This document shows positions 15,582 to 25,980 of a DNA stretch of 40,053 nucleotides, in pieces (the stretch's first letter is position 1; every line of letters starts with the position of its first letter). The notes under the pieces were generated by a model that was given only the letters and a program-made list of their open reading frames with translations, was not told the origin of the DNA and ran no database searches. This DNA comes from JAADEM01 sp965371855 (GTDB lineage Bacteria > Bacteroidota > Bacteroidia > Bacteroidales > Marinilabiliaceae). The DNA is taken from the NCBI GenBank assembly GCA_965371855.1, contig CBDUZZ010000040.1:1-40053 (forward strand), in the 5' to 3' direction. The translations under genes were made by a program, and so were the position numbers.

Positions 15582-16592
15582 TTAAAATTCTAATCTGGCA
15601 AATGGAGCAATGTCTTGGCCTGTAAAATCTTTTTTCAGATATTTATAGTAACCATTAATAGCAATCATTGCTGCATTGTCGGTTGTGTACGAGAAATTTG
15701 GGATAAAGGTTTTCCATTCCTTATGTCGCTGTATTTCATCTCGTAATCCCGAATTAGCTGAAACTCCTCCTGCAAGTGCTATTTGCTTGATTCCTGTATC
15801 GTTAGATGCTTTTATTAATTTATTCATTAATATATCAACTATTGTATGCTGAAGCGAAGCACACAGATCATTTTTATTTTTCTCTATAAAAACAGAGTCT
15901 TTCTTTATTTCATCACGTAAAAAATATAGAAATGATGTTTTTAAGCCACTAAAGCTGTAATCGTAGTTTTTTATTCTTGGTTTGTTAAAACTAAATCTCT
16001 GTGAATCACCATTTTTTGCATACTCATCTATTAATGGTCCTCCGGGATATGGTAGACCCATGATTTTTGCACATTTATCGAATGCTTCTCCGGCTGCGTC
16101 ATCTATGGTTTTACCTATTATCTCCATGTCGAGATAATCTTTTACAATAATAATTTGACTATTTCCTCCTGATACCAGCAGGCATAAGAAAGGAAATGAT
16201 GGTTGATCAGAATCAGATGGATTTTCTTTAATGAAATGTGCCAGAACATGAGCGTGAAGGTGGTTTACTTCAATCAAAGGAAGATCCTGTGCTAAAGCAA
16301 ATCCTTTTGCAAAAGATGTACCGACTAGAAGGGATCCCATTAAACCGGGGCCTCTGGTGAATGCAATTGCATTAATGTCTGAAACGTGAATTTGAGCATC
16401 TTTGATGGCTTTATCAACTACTGGGATAATATTTTTTTGATGGGTGCGTGAAGCCAGTTCGGGGACTACACCTCCGTATACGCTGTGAACATCCTGATTT
16501 GCGATAACATTTGAGAGAATGACTTCATTCCTGATTATGGCTGCAGATGTGTCATCGCAAGAGGATTCTATGCCTAATATAACAGTATTCAT
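15582..16592 (-). CDS. tsaD: tRNA N6-threonylcarbamoyladenosine synthase catalytic subunit
   Basis: A 336-residue TsaD (Gcp/Kae1), which transfers threonylcarbamoyl to A37 of tRNAs reading ANN codons. The ASKHA-type start LGIESSCDDTSAA is intact, as are the metal ligands in NHLHAHVLAH (His111, His115), the FLCLLVSGGNSQI box, DDAAGEAFDK and LAGGVSANSGLR. It diverges from tamB over 50 bp. The 127-bp gap to the peptide operon contains an imperfect stem (about 15522-15541), so the two transcripts are probably separate. Confidence 0.96.
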   Translation of the reverse strand: MNTVILGIESSCDDTSAAIIRNEVILSNVIANQDVHSVYGGVVPELASRTHQKNIIPVVDKAIKDAQIHVSDINAIAFTRGPGLMGSLLVGTSFAKGFALAQDLPLIEVNHLHAHVLAHFIKENPSDSDQPSFPFLCLLVSGGNSQIIIVKDYLDMEIIGKTIDDAAGEAFDKCAKIMGLPYPGGPLIDEYAKNGDSQRFSFNKPRIKNYDYSFSGLKTSFLYFLRDEIKKDSVFIEKNKNDLCASLQHTIVDILMNKLIKASNDTGIKQIALAGGVSANSGLRDEIQRHKEWKTFIPNFSYTTDNAAMIAINGYYKYLKKDFTGQDIAPFARLEF

Positions 16593-16642
16593 TTCCTGTT
16601 TATTGTTTTAATAAATTAAATATTGTAAAATATTTAATATTA

Positions 16643-19600
16643 ATGCTTTTACAAGTCTTAGGTTCCATCTCTTTTTTATATTTTTGTGTGAATTTGAAAA
16701 AAAGTAAAAGTATAAAAAAAAAAATCAAAATAGGGCTTACTGTTTTACTGGTAATAATTTCATTACCTGTTGTCACGTATAGCCTTTTTTTAATCCCCTA
16801 TGTTCAAACTCAACTGGCTCATCTTGTTGTTAATGAATTATCTGATAAGTTAAATGCTGAAATTTCCATAGGTAAAGCTCGTGTTAGGCCATTCAATAGT
16901 ATCTCATTGTATAATGTATTAGTTAAAGATGAGCAGGGGGATTCATTATTATTCGCCACGGAAATTGATGCATTTATAGATTCGTTGAAAATTAGAGATA
17001 GGAATATTTATTTTAAGCGCATTGAGCTTCATTCTCCAAGTATAAATATAATCAAAAAAGATACTGTTTTTAATTTTTCATTTTTGCTGAACTCATTGAG
17101 TAATCCTGATAAAGATTCTGTACAATCATGGAAGATAGGGCTTGGGAAATTATTAGTGGAAGATGCTTCGTTATGGTATTGTATAACAGACTCGTCAGAC
17201 ATGAGGCAAAGTGTTAAAGAGATTGCTGTAAGTAATTTTAATATTGCTGTAGATAGTGTAATAAGTAAGAAGGGTTTTATTAGTGCAAGTTTGAATGGCT
17301 TATCATTCAGGTTAGATAATGGCTTTGTAATGAACGAAATGAAAGGGCCTGTTGAATATTCAGAAGGGAAAATTGTATTGAATGATTTTCTTATTCAATC
17401 TGAAAAATCAATAATTGCAATAGACAGTTTAAGTGTAGGCATTGCCGGAATAGATGATTTTAAAAACTATTCAAAAACAAGTTCATTGTACCTGAAAGTA
17501 AGGCAAAGTTCGTTATCCAATAATGATATTAAGTATTTTTCGTCTGATTTTAATGCTTTCTCAGGAGATGTCCGTTTCTCCGGGTTATTGAAAGGTACTA
17601 TTGCAAACCTTAAGGGAAGAGATATAAATCTGGCAATAGGAAATAATTCACAACTTCAGTTCAATTTTTCAATTGATGGATTACCTGATTTCATGGAATC
17701 TTTCCTTTATATGGATATAAAATCATTAACAACAGATGTGAATGACCTGGAAAAATTATTGTCATTTTCAGGAAAAAAGGCTCTTGAATTGCCGGAAACA
17801 TTTTCCCGGCTGGGAACAATTAAATATAAAGGGAATCTTACAGGTTTTTTATCCGACTTAGTTACTTTTGGGTCTTTTGAAACAAATCTTGGAACAATAA
17901 AAACAGATTTGGGATTAAAAATTGAAGAAGATAAAAAGCAGATCTTTTATGGAGGATATATTTCCACTCAACAGTTTGGAGTTGGAGAACTATTAGGGTA
18001 TGAAAATGTTATGGGTGATATTACCATGGATGTGACAATTAGAGGAAGTCGTACGTCAACTGAAAGATTCATGGTGTTTTTGGAGGGAAATATTGATTCT
18101 CTGAATTATAATAAGCACTCTTATAAGAATATATATCTTAATGGGCTTTTTGCCAATCAACATTTTAATGGTAATGTAAACCTTTCAGATCCTAACGGTA
18201 TACTGGATTTCACAGGAAGAATTGATTTATCAAAGGATATTCCTGAGTTTGATTTCAGTGCTTCGATTAAGAACATGAAGTTAGATAAATTTAACCTTCT
18301 AACATACATCCCTGACAATGAGTTGTCATTAAGTATAGAAACTAACATTCAAGGTAGTAGTATTGACGATGTTGTTGGGTATATCCGGATTGATGATTTT
18401 TCTTTTATCTCTCCTGACAAATCGTTTAAATCTGATTCTCTGATTTTGATAGCCCAAAGAGTTGATACAATTAAACATGTGGTGATAGAATCTGATTTGT
18501 TTGAAGGCGAAATCACAGGCACTTATAATTTTAGAGAAATCGGCAAATCGGTTAAAGATGTTGTTTATAATTTCCTTCCTGCAATCCAGGAAGACAGAAC
18601 CAACAGTCATAACACAAAGAGAACAGAAACTAATGACTTCTCTTTTATGTTAAATTTTAAAAGAATACATGACCTTGTAAATACTATTTTTCCGAAGGTT
18701 GAAGTTTCTGATGCCGGAATGGTTATTGGAACTTTTAATGCGAAAAAAAAACATATAGATATTGAAGGAGAATTTGACTTTTTGAATTATGACAAAATAA
18801 AAACTAATAAAGTCTCTTTTTATGTGAATTCTAATCAAAAAGAACGATTGTCTTTCACTTCCCGTTTCAGGTTATTGACAATAGGTGATATCATTACGTT
18901 TGACAATTTAAGCATTTATCAAAAAGCTGCTGAAGATAGTTTACAGGTTAATATGTTTTGGAATAATTGGGATGAAAAAACAAATAGTGGCTCTGTTTTT
19001 ACATTAACTCATTTTAGCAGAAAAGAGAGAGGGTTGTTTTCTTCAATCGATATAGAACCATCACAAATAATTGCTAGTGATAGTTTATGGACTATTCAAC
19101 CTACAAAAGTTTTTGTTTATCCGGAAGGTTTTTCTGTTAATAATTTTAGGATATGGTCAAACAATCAGCAAATCGGAATGAATGGTTTTCAACATAATAC
19201 GATGGATGATCATCTTGACATATTTTTGGATAATATTAACATAGGGAAGATACTTAAAAATCATAAAATAAAGAATCTTGAATTAAGCGGACTTTTAAAC
19301 AGTGAAATACAAATACGAAATGCTTTTGAAACCCCAATTGTAACAAGTGATATAAGTATTAATGATTTTGTTGTTAACAGTGATTCATTAGGGGTGTTTA
19401 ATGTCTCATCAAAATATGATTCTAAACAGAATTACTTAAATATATTATCTTCTGTTAAAAATAATTCCAGATATTCATTGTTAGGTGAAGGAGGGGTGAA
19501 AATTAGCGATCTGACAGTTGATATGAAATTTGAGGTTGACAGTCTGCCTCTTGTATTTTTAAATATGTATCTGGGGCATATTATGCAGGATATAAAGGGA

Positions 19601-21169
19601 ACAGGATCGGGATCTATGTATATTAACGGTTTGGTTAATAAGCCCATATTGACAGGCCGTGTTAGAGCTAATGAATTGAACTTTAAAATAGGCCTGCTGA
19701 ATACTTCATATACTTTATCTGATTCTATCATTTTTGAACCAAATAGAATGATTTTTAATGATATGACTGTAATTGATAAATATAATAATAAAGGAATATT
19801 TAAAGGTACAATTGATCATACACTATTTAGGAATATGGCATATAACCTGTTATTGGAAGCAAAAAATACACTGGTGCTGAATACAACAGAAAATGATAAT
19901 GAAGTGTATTATGGGACAGCTTATGCAGATGGGAACATGTCAATTACCGGTTATACAAAAGATATAAAAATAGATATTGTTGCTAAGTCAGTTGGCGATA
20001 CAAGAATTTTCATTCCATTAGAGGGTGGTGAAAGTGCTGAAAAGATTGATTTTATTAGGTTTGTTGGAAATAAGAATGAATTAAATATTGCGGATAAAGG
20101 TAAATCTACTGAATATAATGTTGATGTTTCGGGTATGGATATTACCATGGATTTGGATATTACTCCTGCTGCCAAGATGCAGGTTATTTTTGATTCAAGT
20201 GTGGGTGATGTGTTGAAAGGTTCCGGAAACGGAGATTTGCGAATTAGAATAGATAAAGTTGGGAATGTATTCTTTTACGGTGACTATACGATTGAGGATG
20301 GAGATTATATGTTTACATTACAAAATGTTATTAATAAGCGTTTTGTAATAAACAGTGGAAGTACAATCCGTTGGGATGGATCACCTTATAATGCTTTGAT
20401 TGATATGGAGGCAACATATAAACTTAAAGCTTCAATGTATGATCTGGTGGCGCCTACGATAGACCCGGGATCAAGTTCTGAATATCAGAAACGAGTACCG
20501 ATAAATGTGAATTTATTATTGAGTGAAAGGTTGTTAAAACCTGCGATTAAATTTGAAATAAAAACACCTTCGTTAAATAATTCTAATCAGAATATTATAG
20601 ATGAATATATTACCTCTGAAGAAGAACTTAACAGACAGGTTTTATCTTTGTTAGTTCTGAACCGGTTTTATGCACCGGAATATTCAAAGACAGGAGAATC
20701 CACTGCAAAAACCAGTAGTAATATGGCAGTAGTAACAACAACTGAAATGTTATCAAATCAATTAAGTCACTGGTTGTCACAGATTAGTAATGATGTGGAT
20801 ATTGGGATTAGTTATCGGCCCGGTGATGAAATAACGAGTGATGAGATTGAAGTTGCTCTTTCTACTCAAATGTTTAACAATAGGGTTACGCTTAATAGCA
20901 ATGTTGGATATGGTAATTATCAGACTGAAGATATGAGTAAAATTATTGGCGACTTTGATATTGAAGTGAAGTTGAATAAAAAGGGGACAATAAGAGCAAA
21001 AGCTTATACACACTCAAATAACGATATTATTTATGATACATCTCCTACAACACAAGGTGTTGGGATATCTTTTAATGAGGAGTTTAATACTTTTGGTGAA
21101 CTATTGCAACGATACTGGGATAAGTTAACCGGGAAAAAGAAACGGGAAGAAAAAAAAGAGGAAGAATGA
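16643..21169 (+). CDS. tamB: TamB-like translocation and assembly/lipid-transport protein
   Basis: A 1508-residue AsmA/TamB family protein. One membrane anchor near the N-terminus (KIGLTVLLVIISLPVVTYSLFLIPYV, about 28-53) is followed by a very long, beta-rich periplasmic stretch and the conserved C-terminal TamB domain (about 1150-1480: KGSGNGDLRIRIDKVGNVFFYGDYTIEDGDYMF, VNLLLSERLLKPAIKFEI, EEELNRQVLSLLVLNRF). The protein ends in a charged tail (KKKREEKKEEE). It probably forms a bridge across the periplasm for lipid transport or outer-membrane protein assembly with a BamA-like TamA/TamL partner, not seen here. A GTG at 16688 is an alternative start nearer the anchor. Confidence 0.93.
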   Translation: MLLQVLGSISFLYFCVNLKKSKSIKKKIKIGLTVLLVIISLPVVTYSLFLIPYVQTQLAHLVVNELSDKLNAEISIGKARVRPFNSISLYNVLVKDEQGDSLLFATEIDAFIDSLKIRDRNIYFKRIELHSPSINIIKKDTVFNFSFLLNSLSNPDKDSVQSWKIGLGKLLVEDASLWYCITDSSDMRQSVKEIAVSNFNIAVDSVISKKGFISASLNGLSFRLDNGFVMNEMKGPVEYSEGKIVLNDFLIQSEKSIIAIDSLSVGIAGIDDFKNYSKTSSLYLKVRQSSLSNNDIKYFSSDFNAFSGDVRFSGLLKGTIANLKGRDINLAIGNNSQLQFNFSIDGLPDFMESFLYMDIKSLTTDVNDLEKLLSFSGKKALELPETFSRLGTIKYKGNLTGFLSDLVTFGSFETNLGTIKTDLGLKIEEDKKQIFYGGYISTQQFGVGELLGYENVMGDITMDVTIRGSRTSTERFMVFLEGNIDSLNYNKHSYKNIYLNGLFANQHFNGNVNLSDPNGILDFTGRIDLSKDIPEFDFSASIKNMKLDKFNLLTYIPDNELSLSIETNIQGSSIDDVVGYIRIDDFSFISPDKSFKSDSLILIAQRVDTIKHVVIESDLFEGEITGTYNFREIGKSVKDVVYNFLPAIQEDRTNSHNTKRTETNDFSFMLNFKRIHDLVNTIFPKVEVSDAGMVIGTFNAKKKHIDIEGEFDFLNYDKIKTNKVSFYVNSNQKERLSFTSRFRLLTIGDIITFDNLSIYQKAAEDSLQVNMFWNNWDEKTNSGSVFTLTHFSRKERGLFSSIDIEPSQIIASDSLWTIQPTKVFVYPEGFSVNNFRIWSNNQQIGMNGFQHNTMDDHLDIFLDNINIGKILKNHKIKNLELSGLLNSEIQIRNAFETPIVTSDISINDFVVNSDSLGVFNVSSKYDSKQNYLNILSSVKNNSRYSLLGEGGVKISDLTVDMKFEVDSLPLVFLNMYLGHIMQDIKGTGSGSMYINGLVNKPILTGRVRANELNFKIGLLNTSYTLSDSIIFEPNRMIFNDMTVIDKYNNKGIFKGTIDHTLFRNMAYNLLLEAKNTLVLNTTENDNEVYYGTAYADGNMSITGYTKDIKIDIVAKSVGDTRIFIPLEGGESAEKIDFIRFVGNKNELNIADKGKSTEYNVDVSGMDITMDLDITPAAKMQVIFDSSVGDVLKGSGNGDLRIRIDKVGNVFFYGDYTIEDGDYMFTLQNVINKRFVINSGSTIRWDGSPYNALIDMEATYKLKASMYDLVAPTIDPGSSSEYQKRVPINVNLLLSERLLKPAIKFEIKTPSLNNSNQNIIDEYITSEEELNRQVLSLLVLNRFYAPEYSKTGESTAKTSSNMAVVTTTEMLSNQLSHWLSQISNDVDIGISYRPGDEITSDEIEVALSTQMFNNRVTLNSNVGYGNYQTEDMSKIIGDFDIEVKLNKKGTIRAKAYTHSNNDIIYDTSPTTQGVGISFNEEFNTFGELLQRYWDKLTGKKKREEKKEEE

Positions 21170-21282
21170 AATGATTTATAAAACTATACGTTTGTTATTG
21201 CGTAGATAATGGTGAAAAAAGTGATACCCCGGATTTTAATTGTAGTTTTGTAACTGAGAATTTTAAATATCAAATTATAAAT

Positions 21283-21966
21283 ATGAACTTACTATTATTA
21301 ATACAAGCTGTTCCTCAGGAAACATTAGAAGAAGTTAACGAAGTCAGTATTGATTATATTGAAATGGCAATGAGCGGAGGTTGGATAATGATTCCTCTAT
21401 TATTGTTGTCTGTAGTTTCGGTATACATATTTTTAGAGCGTTATTTTGCTATAAAGAGATCATCTAAAGTGGATGATACCTTTATGAATCGCATAAAAGA
21501 TTACATTCACGACGGGAAAATTGAGTCTGCTCTGGCCCTGTGTCAGGCACAAGACTCTCCGATTGCACGAATGATTGAAAAAGGCATTACACGCATCGGA
21601 AGGCCTTTGAATGATGTAAATACAGCAATTGAAAATGTTGGCAACCTTGAATTAAGTAAGATGGAGAAAGGACTTTCAGTACTGGCCACTGTTGCAGGAG
21701 GAGCACCAATGATTGGTTTTCTTGGAACGGTTATTGGTATGATACGTGCTTTTTTTGACATGGCAAATGCAGGTGCCAATATTGATGTCAGTGTTTTGTC
21801 TTCAGGTATTTATACTGCCATGGTAACTACGGTAACAGGATTGATAATAGGGATTATAGCCTTTTTTGCATATAATTACCTTGTTACAAGGGTAGATAAA
21901 GTTGTTCATAATATGCAGGCACATGCCCTGGAGTTTCTTGATTTGTTAAATGAACCGGCTCATTAA
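21283..21966 (+). CDS. exbB: ExbB/TolQ-type proton channel subunit
   Basis: A 227-residue inner-membrane protein of the MotA/TolQ/ExbB family. A first helix (MIPLLLLSVVSVYIFL, about 35-52) is followed by a cytoplasmic loop and two further helices containing GGAPMIGFLGTVIGMIRAFFDMA and SGIYTAMVTTVTGLIIGIIAFFAYNYL. It heads the exbB-exbD-exbD-tonB set, which uses the proton gradient to energise outer-membrane transport. A TAnnTTTG-like box (TAGTTTTG) lies at 21243-21250. Confidence 0.93.
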   Translation: MNLLLLIQAVPQETLEEVNEVSIDYIEMAMSGGWIMIPLLLLSVVSVYIFLERYFAIKRSSKVDDTFMNRIKDYIHDGKIESALALCQAQDSPIARMIEKGITRIGRPLNDVNTAIENVGNLELSKMEKGLSVLATVAGGAPMIGFLGTVIGMIRAFFDMANAGANIDVSVLSSGIYTAMVTTVTGLIIGIIAFFAYNYLVTRVDKVVHNMQAHALEFLDLLNEPAH

Positions 21967-22048
21967 GGATGTGAGATGTGTGGATGTGAAGATTTTCGAT
22001 TAAGAGATTTATGATTAAAATGTAAAAGAATAACTGATAACTGAAAGA

Positions 22049-22438
22049 ATGGCTTTAAGGAGAAGAAGTAAGGTAAGTGCAGCTTTTAGTATGTCGTCAA
22101 TGACCGACATAGTATTCCTGTTGCTTATTTTTTTCATGATTACTTCCACTCTGGTTCATCCTAATGCATTGAAACTGATTATTCCCCAAAAGAGTGTAAG
22201 TAAGAAAACCATTAATAAGTTTGTTAGTGTAAGGGTTACATCGGAGGGGAGTTTTTATATTAATGGCAGAAAGATTAGTAAGGCAAATGTTGAGGTACGT
22301 TTGGTGCAAATATTGTCGGGCAATGAAAATGCAATAATCAAAATGCGTACTGATAAAAATGCAACAACGGGAGACGTTGCAATGGTGCTGGATATTGCAG
22401 AAACAATAGGGAATAAGGTTGTTTTAGACATAAGATAA
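22049..22438 (+). CDS. exbD: ExbD/TolR-type subunit 1
   Basis: 129 residues: short basic N-terminus (LRRRSKVSAAFSMSSMTD), one membrane helix (IVFLLLIFFMITSTLV) and a periplasmic ExbD domain. Asp20 at the start of the helix is the conserved proton-carrying residue. Its stop overlaps the start of the second ExbD gene (TAATG). Confidence 0.92.
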   Translation: MALRRRSKVSAAFSMSSMTDIVFLLLIFFMITSTLVHPNALKLIIPQKSVSKKTINKFVSVRVTSEGSFYINGRKISKANVEVRLVQILSGNENAIIKMRTDKNATTGDVAMVLDIAETIGNKVVLDIR

Positions 22439-22845
22439 TGGAGCTAAAAAGAAGAAGTAAGGTGGATTCGGGGTTCAGTATGTCGTCAATGACTGATATA
22501 GTGTTTCTGTTGCTCATATTTTTTATGATCACATCAACACTGGTAACTCCGTATGCAATAAAGGATATGACTCTTCCTAAAAGTGATCATCAGGTATCGG
22601 CAAAGCCTAACACTACTATCTCTATAACTAAAGATTTAAGATATTATGTAGAGGGTGAAGAGGTATCATTTTGGCAAATAGAACCGGAACTGAAAAGTAT
22701 TATTGAAGAAACACCTGAAACATACATAGCATTACATGTTGATAAATCAGTACCTTTTTCGGTGGTTGGAAAAATAAGAGATATTGCTGTAAGAAACAGA
22801 TATAAGTTAATTTTGGCTACAAGTGCAAAAGAAAAAAGAAAATAA
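22438..22845 (+). CDS. exbD: ExbD/TolR-type subunit 2
   Basis: 135 residues with the same plan as the gene before it (LKRRSKVDSGFSMSSMTDIVFLLLIFFM), including Asp20. Paired, non-identical ExbD genes are usual in Bacteroidota and may form hetero-oligomers. The periplasmic domains differ clearly between the two. Its end overlaps the TonB-like gene by 23 bp. Confidence 0.92.
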   Translation: MELKRRSKVDSGFSMSSMTDIVFLLLIFFMITSTLVTPYAIKDMTLPKSDHQVSAKPNTTISITKDLRYYVEGEEVSFWQIEPELKSIIEETPETYIALHVDKSVPFSVVGKIRDIAVRNRYKLILATSAKEKRK

Positions 22846-23737
22846 AAACAAGAGGTATGGGGTTATAGGAACAACGATATTTCATATTATTGTATTCATA
22901 TTTCTTATAATATTCGGACTTTCTATTATTCCTGAGGAGGAAGAGGGGATACTTGTGAATCTGGGTGACTCTCGTATTGGCTGGGGTAAGAAGGAGCCAC
23001 CCAAATCTGTATCACCAAGCAATCCAAAACCGGCAAAAACTCCACCTCCGGTATCAACTCCAAAAAAAGTTGAGCCCACAAAAGAGCAGATAAAAACACA
23101 GGATTATGACGATGCGCCTAAGGTGAAAAGTGAAGAGCAGAAGAAAAAAGAGGAAGCTGAAAGAAAAAAGAAATTGGAGGAACAAAAGAAGCGTGAGGAA
23201 CAGGAGCGATTGAAGAAAGAGGAGGATGAACGTATAAGAAAGGCAGAAGAGGAGCGGAAGCGAAAAGAAAAGGAGGAGAGAAAACGTCAAGAGGAAATGG
23301 ATAGACAGAAAAAGGCTATTAATAGCAACGTGTCAAATGCTTTTGGGAAAAGTTCGGGCTCAAGTACTTCAGAGGGTGATACTAAAGGAGAAGGAAATCA
23401 GGGGTATGTAACCGGTGATCCGAATTCAAGAAATCGATCAGGTAGCGGATTGGGAACGAAAGGTGATGGTTTTCAGTTAAAAGGAAGGTCGTTGGAAGGA
23501 TCACTTCCCAAGCCGGAATATAATATCCAGGAAGAGGGTATTGTTGTTGTTGAGATTACTGTTGATCGTACCGGACGAGTAGTTAGTGCTACTCCAATAT
23601 TGCGAGGAAGTACAACACAAGATTCCCGCTTGTGGGAGGCTGCTAAGAAGGCGGCACTAAAAGCCCGTTTTAATGCAGACCCCAACGCTTCGGCTTATGT
23701 AAAAGGTACAATTACTTACCATTTTGAGTTAGATTGA
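22823..23737 (+). CDS. tonB: TonB-family energy transducer
   Basis: 304 residues with the TonB/TolA plan: one N-terminal membrane helix (IGTTIFHIIVFIFLIIFGLSII, about 15-36), a Pro/Lys linker (KPAKTPPPVSTPKK), a long Lys/Glu/Arg helix (about 100-165), a Gly/Ser-rich segment, and a C-terminal TonB domain (about 215-304: LPKPEYNIQEEGIVVVEITVDRTGRVVSATPI, AALKARFN, GTITYHFELD). It is last in the exbB-exbD-exbD-tonB operon. The charged helix makes it TolA-like in shape, but no Pal/TolB genes adjoin. Confidence 0.9.
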   Translation: MQKKKENKNKRYGVIGTTIFHIIVFIFLIIFGLSIIPEEEEGILVNLGDSRIGWGKKEPPKSVSPSNPKPAKTPPPVSTPKKVEPTKEQIKTQDYDDAPKVKSEEQKKKEEAERKKKLEEQKKREEQERLKKEEDERIRKAEEERKRKEKEERKRQEEMDRQKKAINSNVSNAFGKSSGSSTSEGDTKGEGNQGYVTGDPNSRNRSGSGLGTKGDGFQLKGRSLEGSLPKPEYNIQEEGIVVVEITVDRTGRVVSATPILRGSTTQDSRLWEAAKKAALKARFNADPNASAYVKGTITYHFELD

Positions 23738-23780
23738 AATGATTAGTTGATGTGGTTATGTTGGGATGGTTTGTTATTTT

Positions 23781-23823
23781 CCTCTCCTCTCTCCATGTTG
23801 GAGATGAGGCATGGGTGAGGTTC
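23781..23823. repeat. C/G-rich palindromic repeat, short copy
   Basis: Read on the minus strand, AACCTCACCCATGCCTCATCTCC and ATGGAGAGAGGAGAGG resemble the half-element seen at 35396-35505 and 25981-26017. It lies in the convergent gap between the TonB-like gene and the TauE-like permease. Confidence 0.4.
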
Positions 23824-23854
23824 ATTTAAGATTGCTGCATTTCCTGAAACTCTT

Positions 23855-24622
23855 TCAACTTATAAGCCAATCAAATACCCCGGCAATTTTTAATCCTGCC
23901 AATAGAACAACTGCCAGTAAAATGTACCTGATAACTTTTGTTCCTATCTGTTTAGCATATTTAGAAGCAATAAATGCCCCGGCAGAATTTCCTATTGCCA
24001 ACACAAGACCAAACAGGTAATTAATCTGACCTGAATATATGAAGATGCCTAAAGCAATAACAGTGTATGAAAGAACGATAAGAACTTTAACAGCATTAGC
24101 TTTTATTAGGTCGTAGCCAACACCAAGAACCAGAGCACTAAGCAGGAAAAAACCTACTCCTGCCTGGATGAAGCCTCCATAAAGACCAATAAAAAAGAAT
24201 ATTATTATCTGCCATACCGGTCGTTTACCTTCAACTTTGCCGGCTTGTTCCTTCACCCATTTGTCGGGCTTAAGTAGTATGATGAAAAACATAAAAAACA
24301 GTAACCCTGCAATAAAGGCATGTAATACTCTTTCATTAATATTAACAGCGAGGGAAGCACCGATGGTAGCACCTATAAGTGCCGGAATTACAAGTCCTGT
24401 CTCCTGTTTTGGTTTTAACAACTTTTGTTTTGTAAAGCTTTTAACAGCAACTATATTTTGGAAAAATATGGCAACACGGTTTGTTGCATTGGCTTGATGG
24501 GGTGATAACCCCAGAAACATAAGCAGAGGCAAAGTAAGGAGTGATCCACTTCCGGCAAGTGTATTGATAAATCCGGCTGCAGTACCTGCACCGATAAGTA
24601 AAAGTATCTCAGTTAAATTCAT
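23855..24622 (-). CDS. TauE/SafE-family permease
   Basis: About 255 residues and some eight hydrophobic segments, beginning MNLTEILLLIGAGTAAGFINTLAGSGSLLTLPLLMFLGL, typical of the sulfite/organosulfonate exporter family. The family box PHQANATNRVAIF is present, and the second half repeats the plan (GLYGGFIQAGVGFFLLSALV). I placed the start at 24622, where the family start lies; the frame extends 18 codons upstream. The substrate is not readable: family members move sulfite, sulfonates or related anions. Confidence 0.88.
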   Translation of the reverse strand: MNLTEILLLIGAGTAAGFINTLAGSGSLLTLPLLMFLGLSPHQANATNRVAIFFQNIVAVKSFTKQKLLKPKQETGLVIPALIGATIGASLAVNINERVLHAFIAGLLFFMFFIILLKPDKWVKEQAGKVEGKRPVWQIIIFFFIGLYGGFIQAGVGFFLLSALVLGVGYDLIKANAVKVLIVLSYTVIALGIFIYSGQINYLFGLVLAIGNSAGAFIASKYAKQIGTKVIRYILLAVVLLAGLKIAGVFDWLIS

Positions 24623-24686
24623 GAAATTAAAGTAAGTGAGCAGATGACTTTCTGTAATCCGCTCACTATATAACATAATTAAACTT

Positions 24687-25967
24687 TTACGAGGTAAACA
24701 TAGGCCTGTCCTGCATCATGTCGTTTACTCGTTTGCGAACAGAAGCAATAACCTCTTCATTGTCTACATTTGAAATCACTTCATCGATGAAATCAACAAT
24801 AACAGGCATATGTTCTTCTTTCAGTCCACGTGTAGTAATTGCAGCAGTTCCTACTCTGAACCCTGAAGTTTGGAATGGTGAACGACTATCGAATGGTACC
24901 ATATTTTTGTTGATAGTGATATCAGCTTTTACCAGAGTGTTTTCAACAACTTTACCTGTAATATCAGGGAATTTTGTTCTGAGGTCAATTAGCATAAGAT
25001 GATTATCAGTACCACCGGATATTACTTTGTAGCCTTTCTTTATAAATTCGGCGGCCATAATATCAGCATTCTTCTTAACCTGCTCAACATACTTTTGGAA
25101 ATCATCACTCAAAGCTTCTCCAAAAGCAACAGCTTTGGCAGCAATAATATGCTCTAATGGTCCGCCTTGCTGACCTGGGAATACGGCAAAATTCAACACT
25201 TCAGAAACCATCTTGGTTTTTCCTTTGGGTGTTTTGTAACCCCATGGGTTCTCAAAATCCTTACCAACAAGGATCATTCCACCGCGAGGACCGCGTAGTG
25301 TCTTATGAGTCGTAGTTGTTACAATGTGGCAATGTTCAACAGGATTACTAAGCAGACCTTTAGCAATCAATCCTGCGGGGTGAGCCATGTCGCATATTAG
25401 AATGGCTCCGACAGAATCGGCAATTTTACGCATACGAGCGTAATCCCATTCACGTGAATAGGCCGAGGCACCTGCAATAATCATTTTGGGGTTGTGTTTT
25501 AATGCCAAAGCCTCCATTTCATCATAATCAAGCATTCCGGTATCCTCTTTCACATGGTAAGCTACAGCATTGTAATCCCTACCCGAAAAGTTAACCGGTG
25601 AACCGTGTGTCAGGTGACCACCATGAGCGAGGTCTAATCCCATGAATGTGTCGCCGGGTTTCAGGATGGCAAAGAAAATTGCTGCATTGGCCTGAGCACC
25701 GGAGTGCGGCTGAACATTTGCATACTCAGTACCGTAAAGTTCGCAGGCACGGTCAATAGCAAGTTGCTCTGTTTGATCCACAACCTGACAGCCTCCGTAG
25801 TAGCGTTTGCCCGGATATCCTTCGGCATATTTGTTTGTCAGGCAAGAGCCCATTGCTTCCATTACCTGATCACTGACAAAATTCTCAGATGCAATCAGTT
25901 CAATGCCCTCTTTCTGTCTGTTGTACTCTTCTTGAATAAGATTGAAGATTTTCGTGTCTCTTTCCAT
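24687..25967 (-). CDS. glyA: serine hydroxymethyltransferase
   Basis: 426 residues from MERDTKIFNLI, the normal family length. It converts serine and tetrahydrofolate to glycine and methylene-tetrahydrofolate using PLP. Motifs: ELIASENFVS, NKYAEGYPGKRYYGG, PHSGAQANAA, CDMAHPAGLIA and the PLP lysine in TTTTHKTLRGPRGG (Lys222). The frame stays open to 26027, but that part is encoded by the C-rich repeat at 25981-26017 (PPFGGIRGG) and is not protein. Confidence 0.97.
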   Translation of the reverse strand: MERDTKIFNLIQEEYNRQKEGIELIASENFVSDQVMEAMGSCLTNKYAEGYPGKRYYGGCQVVDQTEQLAIDRACELYGTEYANVQPHSGAQANAAIFFAILKPGDTFMGLDLAHGGHLTHGSPVNFSGRDYNAVAYHVKEDTGMLDYDEMEALALKHNPKMIIAGASAYSREWDYARMRKIADSVGAILICDMAHPAGLIAKGLLSNPVEHCHIVTTTTHKTLRGPRGGMILVGKDFENPWGYKTPKGKTKMVSEVLNFAVFPGQQGGPLEHIIAAKAVAFGEALSDDFQKYVEQVKKNADIMAAEFIKKGYKVISGGTDNHLMLIDLRTKFPDITGKVVENTLVKADITINKNMVPFDSRSPFQTSGFRVGTAAITTRGLKEEHMPVIVDFIDEVISNVDNEEVIASVRKRVNDMMQDRPMFTS

Positions 25968-25980
25968 AGTGTTATGAGTT